Origin: Ignavibacteriales bacterium
GTDB lineage: Bacteria; Bacteroidota; Ignavibacteria; UBA10030
DNA: 38,475 bases
Assembly: GCA_016192345.1 (NCBI GenBank)
Contig: JACPUH010000077.1
Coordinates: 1 to 38,475, forward strand
Reading direction: 5' to 3'
Each line of letters begins with the position of its first letter. The stretch's first letter is position 1. The translations under genes and the position numbers were made by a program. The notes under the pieces are model-generated. The model saw only the letters and a list, made by a program, of their open reading frames with translations, was not told where the DNA came from and did not search any database. This document shows positions 16,061 to 25,803 of the stretch, in pieces.

Positions 16061-18193
16061 ATGAAAACCCCTGAGACCATACGACAATCAACGTTCCTTA
16101 TTCCCGATCTCTGCTGCGCGACGGAGGAGGGACTGATTCGGAAAAAACTCGAACACCGGCGTGATATTCAGGACCTGGATTTCAGCGTTGTCTCGCACAA
16201 GCTCCGGGTCCGACATACGTGCAACGAAGAGGTGATCCTCCGGCTCCTGAAGGACGCGGGCCTTCCGGGAATAAGCGAGAGCACCCATGGACCCAGCCTG
16301 CACGGGAAAAAACACACTCCCCTCCTGGTTTCCACGGGTATCTCCGCCACCCTGTTTCTGTTGGGTTTTGGCGCCGATGTCCTGGGCCTCTTCCCTGCTT
16401 TGCCCTCCATTCTTTTTGTTGGCGCCATCGTTGCAGGCGGATGGCACATCGGACTCAAAGGCGTCAACGCAGCCCGGAATCTCTCGCTGGACATGAATTT
16501 CCTGATGATCATCGCGGCGATTGGTGCGGTCATTTTGGGGGAGTATGCTGAAGGAGCCGCCGTCGTGCTCCTCTTCAGCGTCTCGCTCCTTTTGGAATCC
16601 ATGAGCATCGACAGGAGCAGGCGAGCCATTCAATCCTTGATGAAGCTCGCCCCGGCAAGCGCCCGGATACAACGGGAGGGGATCGAACAAGATCTCCCCA
16701 TCGAACAAGTCGCGGTGGGAGACAGGATGTTCATTCGCCCGGGGGAGCGGATTGCCCTCGACGGCAAAGTGATAGCCGGTCATTCCCGGGTGAACCAGGC
16801 ACCCGTCACGGGCGAATCAGTCCCGGTCGAGAAGAATTCCGGCGATCCCGTGTATGCAGGTTCGTTGAATGAGAACGGGGCACTGGAAGTTCGCGTCACA
16901 AAAACTTCGGCTGATTCCACCCTCGCGAGGATCGTCCATCTGGTGGAGGAAGCGCAAAGCAAGAAAGCTCCCATCCAGTCATTGGTGGAGAGGTTCGCCC
17001 GGTACTATACGCCGGCGGTTTTCGGCATCGCCGTCGGGATCGCTATCCTCCCACCCCTCCTGTTCGAGGTTCCCTTCAGTGAAGCCTTCTATCGGGCACT
17101 AGTGCTCCTAGTCATCGCGTGCCCCTGCGCTCTGGTCATTTCGACTCCGATCACGCTGGTCAGTGCCATGACCAACGCCGCACGGCACGGCATACTCTTC
17201 AAAGGGGGAAAACACGTCGAAGTGCTGGCCGGGGTCAAAGTGATCGCCTTCGACAAGACTGGTACGCTGACTGAGGGAAAACCGGTTGTCACCGATGTGA
17301 TCCGGCTCGACTCACTCACAGAGCGGGAGATCCTGGGGATCGTTGCCGCGGCCGAATCGCATTCCGAGCATCAGATTGCAGAAGCCCTTATCCGGAAAGC
17401 CCGTCTGGACGGGGTTGCACTTTCCGAATTTTCCATCGGGAAGTTCTCTGCGATGCCGGGTAAAGGAATCCGAACGACGGTGGACGGCCGCGACTATATC
17501 GTAGGTAATCACCAACTCGTGGAAGAGCTTGGGTTGTGTTCAGCCGAGGTTGAACGGGTGTTATTCCGGCTTGAACGGGGGGGGAAGACCGTCGTCCTGC
17601 TCGCGGACGAAACGAAGGTGTTAGGCCTCATTGCATTGGCGGACGCAGTACGACAGGAAGCACAGCAAACGATGCGAAACCTCGGGAAAGTTGGAATCCA
17701 ACGCTCTATCCTCCTCAGCGGGGACAACAACGCGATCGCTGCCGAGGTCGGATCGAGGCTGGGGTTCGATGTCACGAAAGCCGAATTACTGCCTGATCAA
17801 AAACTCGAGGCAATCCGGGACCTGCAACGGGATTATTCCTCCGTAGCGATGGTGGGGGACGGCGTGAACGATGCCCCCGCTCTCGCAGCCGCGAATGCAG
17901 GGATCGCCATGGGAGGGATAGGATCGGACACCGCGTTGGAGACTGCCGACATCGTTCTCATGTCTGACAATATTGCCTCCATACCGTATGCTATTCACCT
18001 GAGCAGGGAATCCCTCCGTATTATCAAACAAAATATTGCTTTGGCGCTGGGAACGAAGTTGCTCTTCCTCGGCCTTGGAGCGTGGGGCCTCACAAGTTTA
18101 TGGCTTGCCATTCTTGCGGATGATGGGGCAACCCTCCTCGTGGTCCTGAACGGATTACGGCTTCTGAATGTGGAAGAAAAGTCGTATATTTGA
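16061..18193 (+). CDS. zntA: P1B-type Zn2+/Cd2+/Pb2+-exporting ATPase
   Basis: This inner-membrane pump drives divalent metals out of the cytosol with ATP. The 710-residue protein starts at the ATG right after the smtB stop; the frame is open further upstream but inside smtB. An N-terminal metal-binding domain carries DLCCATEE (Cys18, Cys19, Glu22). Then come membrane helices, TGES, the CPC metal site (354-356), DKTGT with the phosphorylated Asp398, and GDGVNDAP (599-606). The last helices have Lys666 (ALGTKLLF) and Asp687/688 (ADDGATLLVVLNG), the pattern of the zinc/cadmium/lead group rather than copper pumps. It forms a sensor and pump unit with smtB. Confidence 0.93.
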   Translation: MKTPETIRQSTFLIPDLCCATEEGLIRKKLEHRRDIQDLDFSVVSHKLRVRHTCNEEVILRLLKDAGLPGISESTHGPSLHGKKHTPLLVSTGISATLFLLGFGADVLGLFPALPSILFVGAIVAGGWHIGLKGVNAARNLSLDMNFLMIIAAIGAVILGEYAEGAAVVLLFSVSLLLESMSIDRSRRAIQSLMKLAPASARIQREGIEQDLPIEQVAVGDRMFIRPGERIALDGKVIAGHSRVNQAPVTGESVPVEKNSGDPVYAGSLNENGALEVRVTKTSADSTLARIVHLVEEAQSKKAPIQSLVERFARYYTPAVFGIAVGIAILPPLLFEVPFSEAFYRALVLLVIACPCALVISTPITLVSAMTNAARHGILFKGGKHVEVLAGVKVIAFDKTGTLTEGKPVVTDVIRLDSLTEREILGIVAAAESHSEHQIAEALIRKARLDGVALSEFSIGKFSAMPGKGIRTTVDGRDYIVGNHQLVEELGLCSAEVERVLFRLERGGKTVVLLADETKVLGLIALADAVRQEAQQTMRNLGKVGIQRSILLSGDNNAIAAEVGSRLGFDVTKAELLPDQKLEAIRDLQRDYSSVAMVGDGVNDAPALAAANAGIAMGGIGSDTALETADIVLMSDNIASIPYAIHLSRESLRIIKQNIALALGTKLLFLGLGAWGLTSLWLAILADDGATLLVVLNGLRLLNVEEKSYI

Positions 18194-18220
18194 ACCGTTC
18201 ATCCACACCAAAACGGGACC

Positions 18221-18457
18221 ATGGCTGCGAAACGAAAGACCCCTCAACAGTATCTGAAATTCCAGCTGGGAACATACACTGCATCATTTGTGAAACTTCC
18301 CGAGATGGCGTACTGGGAAATTTACAGCTCGCAGAAAAAAGTCGTGGCATTCGCCGCTTCGAGAAGGGATGCAGAGAAAAAAATAAAGACTTTTGAGCAG
18401 GGCGAGGAGTCCCAGAAACTGCCGCAACTGCCTGGATTTACACGAAATTTTCGTTGA
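18221..18457 (+). CDS. Small basic protein of unknown function
   Basis: A 78-residue frame starts 27 bases after the zntA stop. It is Lys/Arg-rich (MAAKRKTPQQYLKFQLG, EKKIKTFEQ) without signal or membrane segment and has no family I recognise. The ribosome site is weak (GGGACC). Its stop overlaps the proposed -35 box of rplU. The orderly strand-like middle and its place directly behind zntA support a real gene, but chance cannot be excluded. Confidence 0.45.
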   Translation: MAAKRKTPQQYLKFQLGTYTASFVKLPEMAYWEIYSSQKKVVAFAASRRDAEKKIKTFEQGEESQKLPQLPGFTRNFR

Positions 18458-18482
18458 CTTTGAAGGGCATTTTTGATAGATT
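18454..18482 (+). promoter_or_regulatory. Likely promoter of rplU-rpmA
   Basis: TTGACT (18454-18459) and TAGATT (18477-18482, followed by G) with a 17-base spacer lie about 50 bases ahead of the rplU ATG. The TAGATTG box fits both the standard -10 and the TAnnTTTG-like box of Bacteroidota. Confidence 0.6.
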
Positions 18483-18534
18483 GTTGCCCGTTTAAAATTC
18501 AAACCACAGAGTACTTTAGAGATTGGGGCAGAGA

Positions 18535-18843
18535 ATGTACGCAGTCGTTGAAATAGCCGGCCAGCAATTCAAAGTGGCAAAAGCCGACAGGATTCACGTT
18601 CCGAAGCTTGAGTCCGAGATCGGCTCAAAATTGAAGTTCGAGAAGGTCCTGCTGTTGGGAGATGATAAACAAACCAGGATCGGTACGCCGTATCTTTCGG
18701 GTTCCGTCATTGAAGCAAAAGTCGTCGGGCATATGAAAGACGATAAGGTCACGGTCTTCAAGAAAAAACGGCGTAAAGGATACAAGGTCCGGCGGGGACA
18801 CCGGCAACAGTACACTGAAATTGAAATTACCAAAGTTTCCTGA
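18535..18843 (+). CDS. rplU: Ribosomal protein bL21
   Basis: The 102-residue protein binds 23S rRNA in the large subunit. The family pattern is complete: MYAVVEIAGQQFKV, GSKLKFEKVLLL, and the C-terminal VTVFKKKRRKGYKVRRGHRQ. The start is the ATG at 18535; an in-frame TTG 12 bases earlier would add four residues not found in the family. It is followed 28 bases later by rpmA, the universal L21-L27 pair. Confidence 0.97.
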   Translation: MYAVVEIAGQQFKVAKADRIHVPKLESEIGSKLKFEKVLLLGDDKQTRIGTPYLSGSVIEAKVVGHMKDDKVTVFKKKRRKGYKVRRGHRQQYTEIEITKVS

Positions 18844-18871
18844 GAATTCTTTACTTGTTGGAGATTGAAGC

Positions 18872-19132
18872 ATGGCACATAAAAAAGGTGGTGGAAGTTC
18901 CAAGAACGGCCGCGACAGTAATGCGCAACGCCTGGGCGTAAAGCGCTTTGGGGGCCAGACGGTCAGCGCCGGCAGCATTCTCGTGCGGCAGCGCGGGACC
19001 AAGATGCATCCCGGCACGAATGTCGGTATCGGGAGCGATGATACCCTCTTCGCCCTGGTCGACGGCATTGTCAAATTCGAGCGCGTGGGAAAAACAAAAC
19101 AACGCGTCAGCGTGTACCCATCCGCAGCGTAA
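18872..19132 (+). CDS. rpmA: Ribosomal protein bL27
   Basis: The 86-residue protein has the N-terminus [16 protein letters not shown], which reaches the peptidyl-transferase centre, and the blocks [15 protein letters not shown] and [10 protein letters not shown]. There is no cleavable N-terminal extension of the Firmicutes type. A terminator follows, closing the rplU-rpmA operon. Confidence 0.97.
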   Translation: MAHKKGGGSSKNGRDSNAQRLGVKRFGGQTVSAGSILVRQRGTKMHPGTNVGIGSDDTLFALVDGIVKFERVGKTKQRVSVYPSAA

Positions 19133-19147
19133 TGCAGAATTCAAGCC

Positions 19148-19176
19148 AAGCCTCCTGCACGCAGGGGGCTTTTTTA
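19148..19176 (+). terminator. Rho-independent terminator after rpmA
   Basis: AAGCCTCCTGC (19148-19158) pairs with GCAGGGGGCTT (19161-19171) with one G-T pair, followed directly by a T-run (19170-19175). Confidence 0.9.
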
Positions 19177-19193
19177 TTTCCCCCCATCGCAGA

Positions 19194-20175
<982 letters not shown>

Positions 20176-20203
20176 CCCCTTTCCATTACTTCTCGAAAAT
20201 CAC

Positions 20204-20236
20204 AAAGCCCCGTCCTCCCGGATGGGGCTTTTTTTT
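20204..20236 (+). terminator. Rho-independent terminator after mdh
   Basis: AAAGCCCCGTC (20204-20214) pairs with GATGGGGCTTT (20221-20231) around a 6-base loop, followed by an eight-base T-run. Confidence 0.92.
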
Positions 20237-20497
20237 CCAAAAATAATTATCGAGAAGTATTTCCTAGCTCTGAGATGAAGCGCCGACTTCCGGGGTTGAG
20301 AATCCCGACACGCTCACGGAAGCCGCACGAATAACACTCCGCGACGATTCATCGTTGTATTCCTCTCTCCTTTCATCTGGCATAGCACTTGTCAGGATAT
20401 TCCAATTCCCTGTAACCGGGTTTTAACCTTCCTATACAGAGCACTCCTTGAGTCATCACACGCGCCCGGTTCTTTTCCTATCCGAGAGGAGAACACC
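20237..20497. other. Gene-free leader before the fadL-like gene
   Basis: No frame of note lies here. The segment holds the leader of the porin gene, ending in GAGAGGAG just before the TTG start. A TTGTCA box near 20391 may be part of the promoter, but the -10 partner is weak. Confidence 0.4.
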
Positions 20498-21778
20498 TTG
20501 AACAAGACTATGCGAATTATGCGAATCGTCGCGACCATTCCGGTTATCATTACCATGATGGTCTCCCACACCCTGGCAGGGGGCTTTCAGATCAATGAGC
20601 AGAACGCACGTGCCATGGGCTTTGCGGGGGCTTTCGTTGCCCAGGCATCCGATGCGTCTGCCGTTTACTTTAATCCGGCCGGCCTCGCTTTTCAAAAAGG
20701 ATGGAAGGTACTGGGAGGAACCACCTTCATTATTCCCACGACAACATTTACCGGACCCGCCCCTTCCACGACCAAAACCTCGATGGAATCACAGGTCTTT
20801 TACCCTTCCAATTTTTACCTTTCCTACGGAATGCGCGACGGGCTTGCGTTCGGCCTCGGCATTTTCACACCGTACGGGCTTGGAAGCGAATGGCCAGTAG
20901 ACTGGTCCGGGCGGAGGCTCTCCGTGAAAACCGACCTCAAGTCGTTTTACATCAACCCATCCGTCAGTTATAAAGTCGCTGAGAATTTTTCCATCGGGGC
21001 CGGCATCAGTTACATCATCGGGGATGTGTCTTTGAAATTCCGCGTCCCGACCTACAGCAGTCTTACCCCGCCAACCCCCTCGCCACGCGACGGCACGGCA
21101 AACCTGGAAGCCGACGGAACGGGCTTCGGCTTCGATGTCGGTCTTATGTTCAAACCGACAGAGAGTTTGTCAATCGGACTTTCCTATCGGAGTTTGACTG
21201 ATCTCGAATTTTCCGGCGAAGCCACGTTCACCGATATGCAGGCGCTGACCACGTACTTCCCTGGCGGCACTGGAAAAACCAAGCTTCCGCTTTCCAGCAG
21301 TCTGGCCGGAGGAATCGCGTTTGATGCGTCGGAGCGACTTACACTCGAGGCGGATGTTCAGTATGTCGGTTGGGCCCAATACAATGAACTTGTTGTCGAT
21401 TTGCAGGAAGGACCTGCGTTCCCCTTGACCGGCAAACCCTTGCAGGCTGACATGACGAGCAAGAAGAACTGGGAAGATTCCTTTCTGATTAAAATCGGAG
21501 GAGAATATCGGTTGGATCGTCTTGCCTTGAGACTGGGGTACATCTTCGACACAACACCCCAACCGGAGAAATCGGTAGAGCCAATGCTTCCTGACGCCGA
21601 CCGGAATGAACTCTGCGTGGGATTCGGTTATAAACTCTCGGATAACTTTTCGCTCGATGCGGCGTACCAACTCATCCTCTTCAAGGCCAGGACTGTTTCG
21701 GCCGGTACCAATGTGTTTCCCGGCACATACGAAAGCACGGCAAGCCTGATTGGCATCAATATCGGTTATCAATTTTAG
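20498..21778 (+). CDS. FadL/OmpP1-family outer-membrane transporter
   Basis: Members of this 14-strand barrel family take up hydrophobic compounds such as long-chain fatty acids or aromatics. The 426-residue protein has a signal peptide ending near SHTLA. The mature start AGGFQINEQNARAMGFAG is the family hallmark, whose first residues plug the channel. ASDASAVYFNPAGLA is the second conserved block. The chain ends in IGINIGYQF, a typical last strand. The start is TTG at 20498 because AGGAG lies about 6 bases before it; ATG at 20510 is the fallback. The substrate cannot be told. Confidence 0.92.
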   Translation: MNKTMRIMRIVATIPVIITMMVSHTLAGGFQINEQNARAMGFAGAFVAQASDASAVYFNPAGLAFQKGWKVLGGTTFIIPTTTFTGPAPSTTKTSMESQVFYPSNFYLSYGMRDGLAFGLGIFTPYGLGSEWPVDWSGRRLSVKTDLKSFYINPSVSYKVAENFSIGAGISYIIGDVSLKFRVPTYSSLTPPTPSPRDGTANLEADGTGFGFDVGLMFKPTESLSIGLSYRSLTDLEFSGEATFTDMQALTTYFPGGTGKTKLPLSSSLAGGIAFDASERLTLEADVQYVGWAQYNELVVDLQEGPAFPLTGKPLQADMTSKKNWEDSFLIKIGGEYRLDRLALRLGYIFDTTPQPEKSVEPMLPDADRNELCVGFGYKLSDNFSLDAAYQLILFKARTVSAGTNVFPGTYESTASLIGINIGYQF

Positions 21779-21958
21779 GAATCCACGATGATCGACGGGA
21801 TTCTGCCGAAGGGGTTTCCATAAAAATTCCTCCCGGCAAAATTTCTCCTGGGCGCCGAGGTTTTCAATATCGTGTCATGTGTTATCTTTCAGCAAGGCGA
21901 CATTCTGCACTGTTGCCTTTTGTTTTTATGCGCAAATATCTCATTAACGAATATGATC

Positions 21959-21987
21959 TTGACTCTGAACCTGCCGTTTCTTACAAT
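21959..21987 (+). promoter_or_regulatory. Likely promoter of the lipoprotein gene at 22070
   Basis: TTGACT (21959-21964) and TACAAT (21982-21987, followed by TG) with a 17-base spacer lie about 80 bases ahead of the ATG. The rest of the spacer from 21779 shows no gene or clear terminator for the porin gene. Confidence 0.65.
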
Positions 21988-22069
21988 TGACCCCAAGAGA
22001 AGTCGATTACCATTCGAGCTGGCTTTTCAAGACTGGGAAAGCTCAACTCATCAAACTAAAGGAGGCGCT

Positions 22070-22858
22070 ATGAAGACGTTGAAGTCCGCGTTCACGATTG
22101 GACTTGCCCTGGTTGTTGGAGTATCCATGATGCTATACGTCACCGGTTGCTCCGAGTCCGACCCGGTCGAAGAAGGTGTGAAGCCGATCACGGAGGACCT
22201 CTTCCCTCTCGTCGTCGGTCATAAAATAACTCTCAGTGGGTTCCTCCGCGACAAAACGACTGACGTGAACATAGAAGCCACCGGAGCTGTTTATGAGGCG
22301 CGCATGACGGTCGCTGCGAACAACGCCGCGACACCCTTCGGACCAGCTCACGTCCTTTCGGATTCTCAGAGGGTTCCGACGGGCATCGCGAATCCTCCAA
22401 CCGTGTGGGTGGTGAGTTCATTTTATATTCAGCGGGACGCACCCACCGGCAGCGGGAACTTCAGCTTCCTGACCAACATCGGACGATTCTACCGGTTGTT
22501 TGGACTGAGCCGGCCCGACTCGTTGCAGTGGATCCAACTTGTGAAACAGGATGCCGGCGTCGGGGTGGAATGGACAGGGTTCGACGGCACGTGGACCGGG
22601 CCCACCGGCCAGGTTCGGTTGCAGATCGTCGGAAAAATCGTAGGCCAGGAATCCCTCACACTTGGAGGCCAGACCTTCAACGCCTACAAAGTAACGGCGA
22701 CGCGAAAAGTATACCTGGGTGGTTCGACAACACCAGCACAGGTTGGAGAGACCGCCACCATCTGGTTGGTGGCAAACCTCGGAATTGTCAAATTTATCTT
22801 TAACGCAGACGGGGAAAGCAACGGCTTCTACAGGGAGTTTAAGAGTAAGAACTGGTAA
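22070..22858 (+). CDS. Secreted lipoprotein of unknown function
   Basis: The 262-residue product begins with Lys-rich MKTLKSAF and a hydrophobic core ending in YVTGC, so Cys27 is the likely lipid anchor. AAAGGAGG lies directly before this ATG, which rules out the longer open frame starting at 21872. The mature part has strand-rich segments (FPLVVGHKITLSGFLRD, TRKVYLGGSTTPAQVGETATIWLVANLGIVKF) and no motif I recognise. It is followed by a terminator and then the TonB-dependent receptor, so it could be a surface lipoprotein of that system, although the terminator argues for separate transcription. Confidence 0.75.
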   Translation: MKTLKSAFTIGLALVVGVSMMLYVTGCSESDPVEEGVKPITEDLFPLVVGHKITLSGFLRDKTTDVNIEATGAVYEARMTVAANNAATPFGPAHVLSDSQRVPTGIANPPTVWVVSSFYIQRDAPTGSGNFSFLTNIGRFYRLFGLSRPDSLQWIQLVKQDAGVGVEWTGFDGTWTGPTGQVRLQIVGKIVGQESLTLGGQTFNAYKVTATRKVYLGGSTTPAQVGETATIWLVANLGIVKFIFNADGESNGFYREFKSKNW

Positions 22859-22888
22859 CGATAAAAACTCACTTCCATTGGTATCTTC

Positions 22889-22922
22889 AAAAACCCCGAC
22901 CACTCCAGGTTGGGGTTTTTTT
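22889..22922 (+). terminator. Rho-independent terminator after the lipoprotein gene
   Basis: AAAAACCCCGACC (22889-22901) pairs with GGTTGGGGTTTTT (22908-22920) around a 6-base loop with one G-T pair, ending in a seven-base T-run. Confidence 0.92.
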
Positions 22923-22969
22923 GAATGTGAAGAACAATTCTCATTCTTAACCCGGGAGGTTCCTTCGTC

Positions 22970-25204
22970 ATGATGCGACTGCATAGTGGACGCAACTCAG
23001 CCCTCGCCTTTCTTCTTACCCTCTTCGTCCTTCCTCTTTCCGCCCAAACGACCGGCTCCCTCAGCGGGACCATCCGCGAAGCGGAGACGCGTGAAGGGAT
23101 TCCAAACGTCAATGTGGTTCTGCGAGGAACCGGGTATGGCGCCGCTTCCGACCTTGAAGGGCGCTACACCATTTCCCCCCTCCCTCCAGGGACCTACACC
23201 ATGGTCGTCTCTTCCGTCGGGTTTAAACGTATCGAAGTGACCGTCACCATCGTCGCAGGGCAAACAACCACCCATGATTTTCTGCTGGAGCATGAATCCC
23301 TTCAGGTCGGAGAGATCATGGTGTATGGTGCTTCACTCCGGCAGGAACGGATCACGGATGCCCCGGCCGCCGTCTCGGTGATCGAAGCAAAAGACATTGT
23401 ACGGTTCGCAGGGAGCGGGCAGCTTCCCAAGATGCTCGAATCCGAACCGGGCGTCGATATTGTGCAGAGCGGTCTCTTCGACTTCAATATCAATACGCGA
23501 GGCTTCAATAGCTCTCTGAACCGGCGCTTGTTGATCCTGCTAGATGGTCGTGATCTCGGCACGGCATTCCTGAGCGCGACGGAGTGGAACGGCCTTTCCG
23601 TCCCCCTCGAAGAGTTCGGACGCATCGAGCTGGTCAAAGGTCCCGGCTCCGCACTCTATGGCGCCAATGCATTTAACGGCGTGTTGAACGTAACCTCCAT
23701 CCCCCCCAAAGCATCACTGGGCAACCGGGTGATCGTCGGGGGCGGGGAGAAAAGCGCTTACCGCGCGGATGTGCGTCATGCCGGCGCCACGGGGGCCTGG
23801 GGATACAAGATCAACGCGGGGATCATGAGCGGAAAGAGTTTCAGCACCATCCGCACAAACCGGAAGTTTGAATATCCCGGCCTCAATCCCTTCCTCAATA
23901 ACGAAGTGCGAGATTTGAACCTGGACCCGGTCAATACCATGTATGGCTCCGCCCGTCTTGACTACGATTATGCCGGCGGCGGCATCGCAACGATCGAAGG
24001 GGGAATTTCGCAGGTTGAAAATGAGGTGATTGTTACCGGGATCGGGCGTGTCCAGGTCCAAAAAGCAACCAAGCCGTGGGCCCGGGCAAGCTACACCGGT
24101 CACGGTTTCAACGTCCTCCTCTGGACGAACGGCCGGCATAACAATCAACCGGAACAGTCGCTCTCGACGGGACTGCCGTTGACGCAGAATGCCCAGATCT
24201 CTCACGGAGAGATCCAATACAGCTTTGCCGCCTTCGAGAACAGGCTCTTTGTTGTCACGGGGGCATCGCACCGCCTCGTCAGCATCGACACCAAGGGAAG
24301 CCTGATGCTATCAACGAGGGACGATGATATGAGCGGCGTCTTTGCCCAGGCCGAGTATAAGGTCGCGGAGCATTTGAAGGGAGTTGTTGCCGCCCGGTGG
24401 GACCGGAGTTCGCTCCATCCCAGCCAGTTCTCCCCCAAAGCTGCCATCGTCTGGTCCCCGATTGCCGGCCATACGCTCCGCGCAACGTATAACCGGGCAT
24501 TCCAATCCCCTAATTATTCTGAGCTGTACCTGTATGTCAAGCATCCGACGGCAGCATTGGCCTACCTTGGAAACGACGGGTTGGTGCCGGAACAAATCAC
24601 GGGATATGAAATCGGATACAAAGCGGTGTTTGCCAACGCTCTCTTCCTCAGTATCGATGGATATTACAACCAACTCAAGAATTTCGTCACCGACCTGGGG
24701 CCGGGAGTGAACCCAAAATACCCCTTTGCCGTGATCCTTCCGGGCGAGACCTTCCCGCGAACGATCTGGTCGTACACCAATGCCGGCAAGGTGAACGAAG
24801 CGGGATACGACATCGGCGTGAATTATTACCTTTCCGATTCTTGGCTTGTAGACCTCAACTTTTCCTATTTCACGTTTGAGGTGGTGGAACGTCACCCGAA
24901 CGACGTCCTCCTCCCCAACTCCCCCAAATGGCGGACCAACGGCGGCATCACGTATACGCATCCGGACGGACACGACGTCAGCCTTAAGCTCAAGTATGTG
25001 CCCACCTTCGAATGGGCGGCGGGAATCTACCGGGGGACGATCCCATCGTACGCGTTACTCAACCTCGGCGGATCGTATAAACTGACTTCAGCCATCGGAC
25101 TGAACCTCAACATCACCAATCTTCTCAACCGGTCGCACTACCAGATTTTCGGCGGGTCGCTGCTGGGCCGAAGGGCAATCCTCACTGCGTCCATGGATTT
25201 CTGA
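22970..25204 (+). CDS. TonB-dependent outer-membrane receptor
   Basis: The 744-residue protein is a ligand-gated 22-strand barrel energised by TonB. It has a signal peptide ending at LPLSA, and a carboxypeptidase-regulatory-like Ig domain (about 27-112, GSLSGTIREAETREGIPNV region) typical of Bacteroidota receptors. The plug domain (about 125-235) has QLPKMLESEPGVDIV and VKGPGSALYGANAFNGV, and a barrel follows to the terminal Phe in ASMDF. GGGAGG lies 10 bases before the first of two adjacent ATGs. No SusD partner is nearby, so a carbohydrate role is not indicated. Siderophore, cobalamin or other metal uptake is possible. Confidence 0.92.
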   Translation: MMRLHSGRNSALAFLLTLFVLPLSAQTTGSLSGTIREAETREGIPNVNVVLRGTGYGAASDLEGRYTISPLPPGTYTMVVSSVGFKRIEVTVTIVAGQTTTHDFLLEHESLQVGEIMVYGASLRQERITDAPAAVSVIEAKDIVRFAGSGQLPKMLESEPGVDIVQSGLFDFNINTRGFNSSLNRRLLILLDGRDLGTAFLSATEWNGLSVPLEEFGRIELVKGPGSALYGANAFNGVLNVTSIPPKASLGNRVIVGGGEKSAYRADVRHAGATGAWGYKINAGIMSGKSFSTIRTNRKFEYPGLNPFLNNEVRDLNLDPVNTMYGSARLDYDYAGGGIATIEGGISQVENEVIVTGIGRVQVQKATKPWARASYTGHGFNVLLWTNGRHNNQPEQSLSTGLPLTQNAQISHGEIQYSFAAFENRLFVVTGASHRLVSIDTKGSLMLSTRDDDMSGVFAQAEYKVAEHLKGVVAARWDRSSLHPSQFSPKAAIVWSPIAGHTLRATYNRAFQSPNYSELYLYVKHPTAALAYLGNDGLVPEQITGYEIGYKAVFANALFLSIDGYYNQLKNFVTDLGPGVNPKYPFAVILPGETFPRTIWSYTNAGKVNEAGYDIGVNYYLSDSWLVDLNFSYFTFEVVERHPNDVLLPNSPKWRTNGGITYTHPDGHDVSLKLKYVPTFEWAAGIYRGTIPSYALLNLGGSYKLTSAIGLNLNITNLLNRSHYQIFGGSLLGRRAILTASMDF

Positions 25205-25225
25205 CAAAGCTGTGTGAAGCTCATG

Positions 25226-25261
25226 AAAAAACCCGTTTCGTGTTCTGAAACGGGTTTTTTA
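25226..25261. terminator. Two-sided terminator between convergent genes
   Basis: A 14-bp perfect stem (25226-25239 with 25247-25260, loop of 7) begins with a run of six A and ends with six T, so it can stop the TonB receptor gene on the plus strand and the operon ending at 25303 on the minus strand. Confidence 0.93.
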
Positions 25262-25302
25262 TTTCTGAGAAAAAATTTTCCCTGCAACGACTGGGCTGCT
25301 AT

Positions 25303-25803
25303 TTAGTGAAGTAATTTCAGGTTAATGGTGAGCTCCACGTCGGTTCCTCCGGGCCTGACTTCGTACTTCACACCGTCCATCAACGACTTCATCAGGAACA
25401 CCCCGCGCCCGCTTGTCTTCAGCAGGTTCTCCTCCTCCAAAGGATCGGGGACATTCTCGGGCTTAAACCCTCCTCCTTCATCCGCGATATGAATCACGAG
25501 AGCATCTTCGGCCAGGTCGCAGGTGATGGTCACTTTCTTGCCCGGGTCGGATTTATTGCCATGGAGAATGCCGTTATTCACCGCTTCGGTGCTGGCGACC
25601 AGCAGACGGTAGAAGGTTCCGTCATCGAGACGGGCCGTTTTGTTCACCTTCATCAGAAACGGCTCCACCTTTCTGATTTCCCTCGGATCGCTTTTGATCT
25701 CAAGACGGAAAGAGCCGGATGGGGTGTTTCCTGATGGGTGGGAGGCCTTCTTCCGGGGATGGGTGCGCGGGCGCCGGATAGGTTTCGTTCTGCGTTTCTT
25801 CAT
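25303..25803 (-). CDS. RsbW/SpoIIAB-like ATP-binding protein (HATPase_c)
   Basis: The 166-residue protein has the GHKL ATPase fold of anti-sigma serine kinases: N-box LLVASTEAVNNGILHGN, G1 box ADEGGGF and G2 box SGRGVFLMKSLMD. Such kinases bind a sigma factor or phosphorylate an anti-sigma antagonist. Its first 30 residues are a basic Lys/Arg/Pro tail not usual for RsbW. The ATG at 25803 overlaps the upstream barrel gene stop (TGATG), so it is translationally coupled. An in-frame ATG at 25884 inside that gene would add 27 residues and is less likely. No sigma factor, STAS protein or PP2C phosphatase lies in the window. The target is unknown. Confidence 0.88.
   Translation of the reverse strand: MKKRRTKPIRRPRTHPRKKASHPSGNTPSGSFRLEIKSDPREIRKVEPFLMKVNKTARLDDGTFYRLLVASTEAVNNGILHGNKSDPGKKVTITCDLAEDALVIHIADEGGGFKPENVPDPLEEENLLKTSGRGVFLMKSLMDGVKYEVRPGGTDVELTINLKLLH

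Noticed and set aside
21872..22069. Longer N-terminus for the lipoprotein at 22070
   Set aside because: AAAGGAGG and a lipobox signal peptide follow the later ATG; the proposed promoter also lies inside the longer frame.
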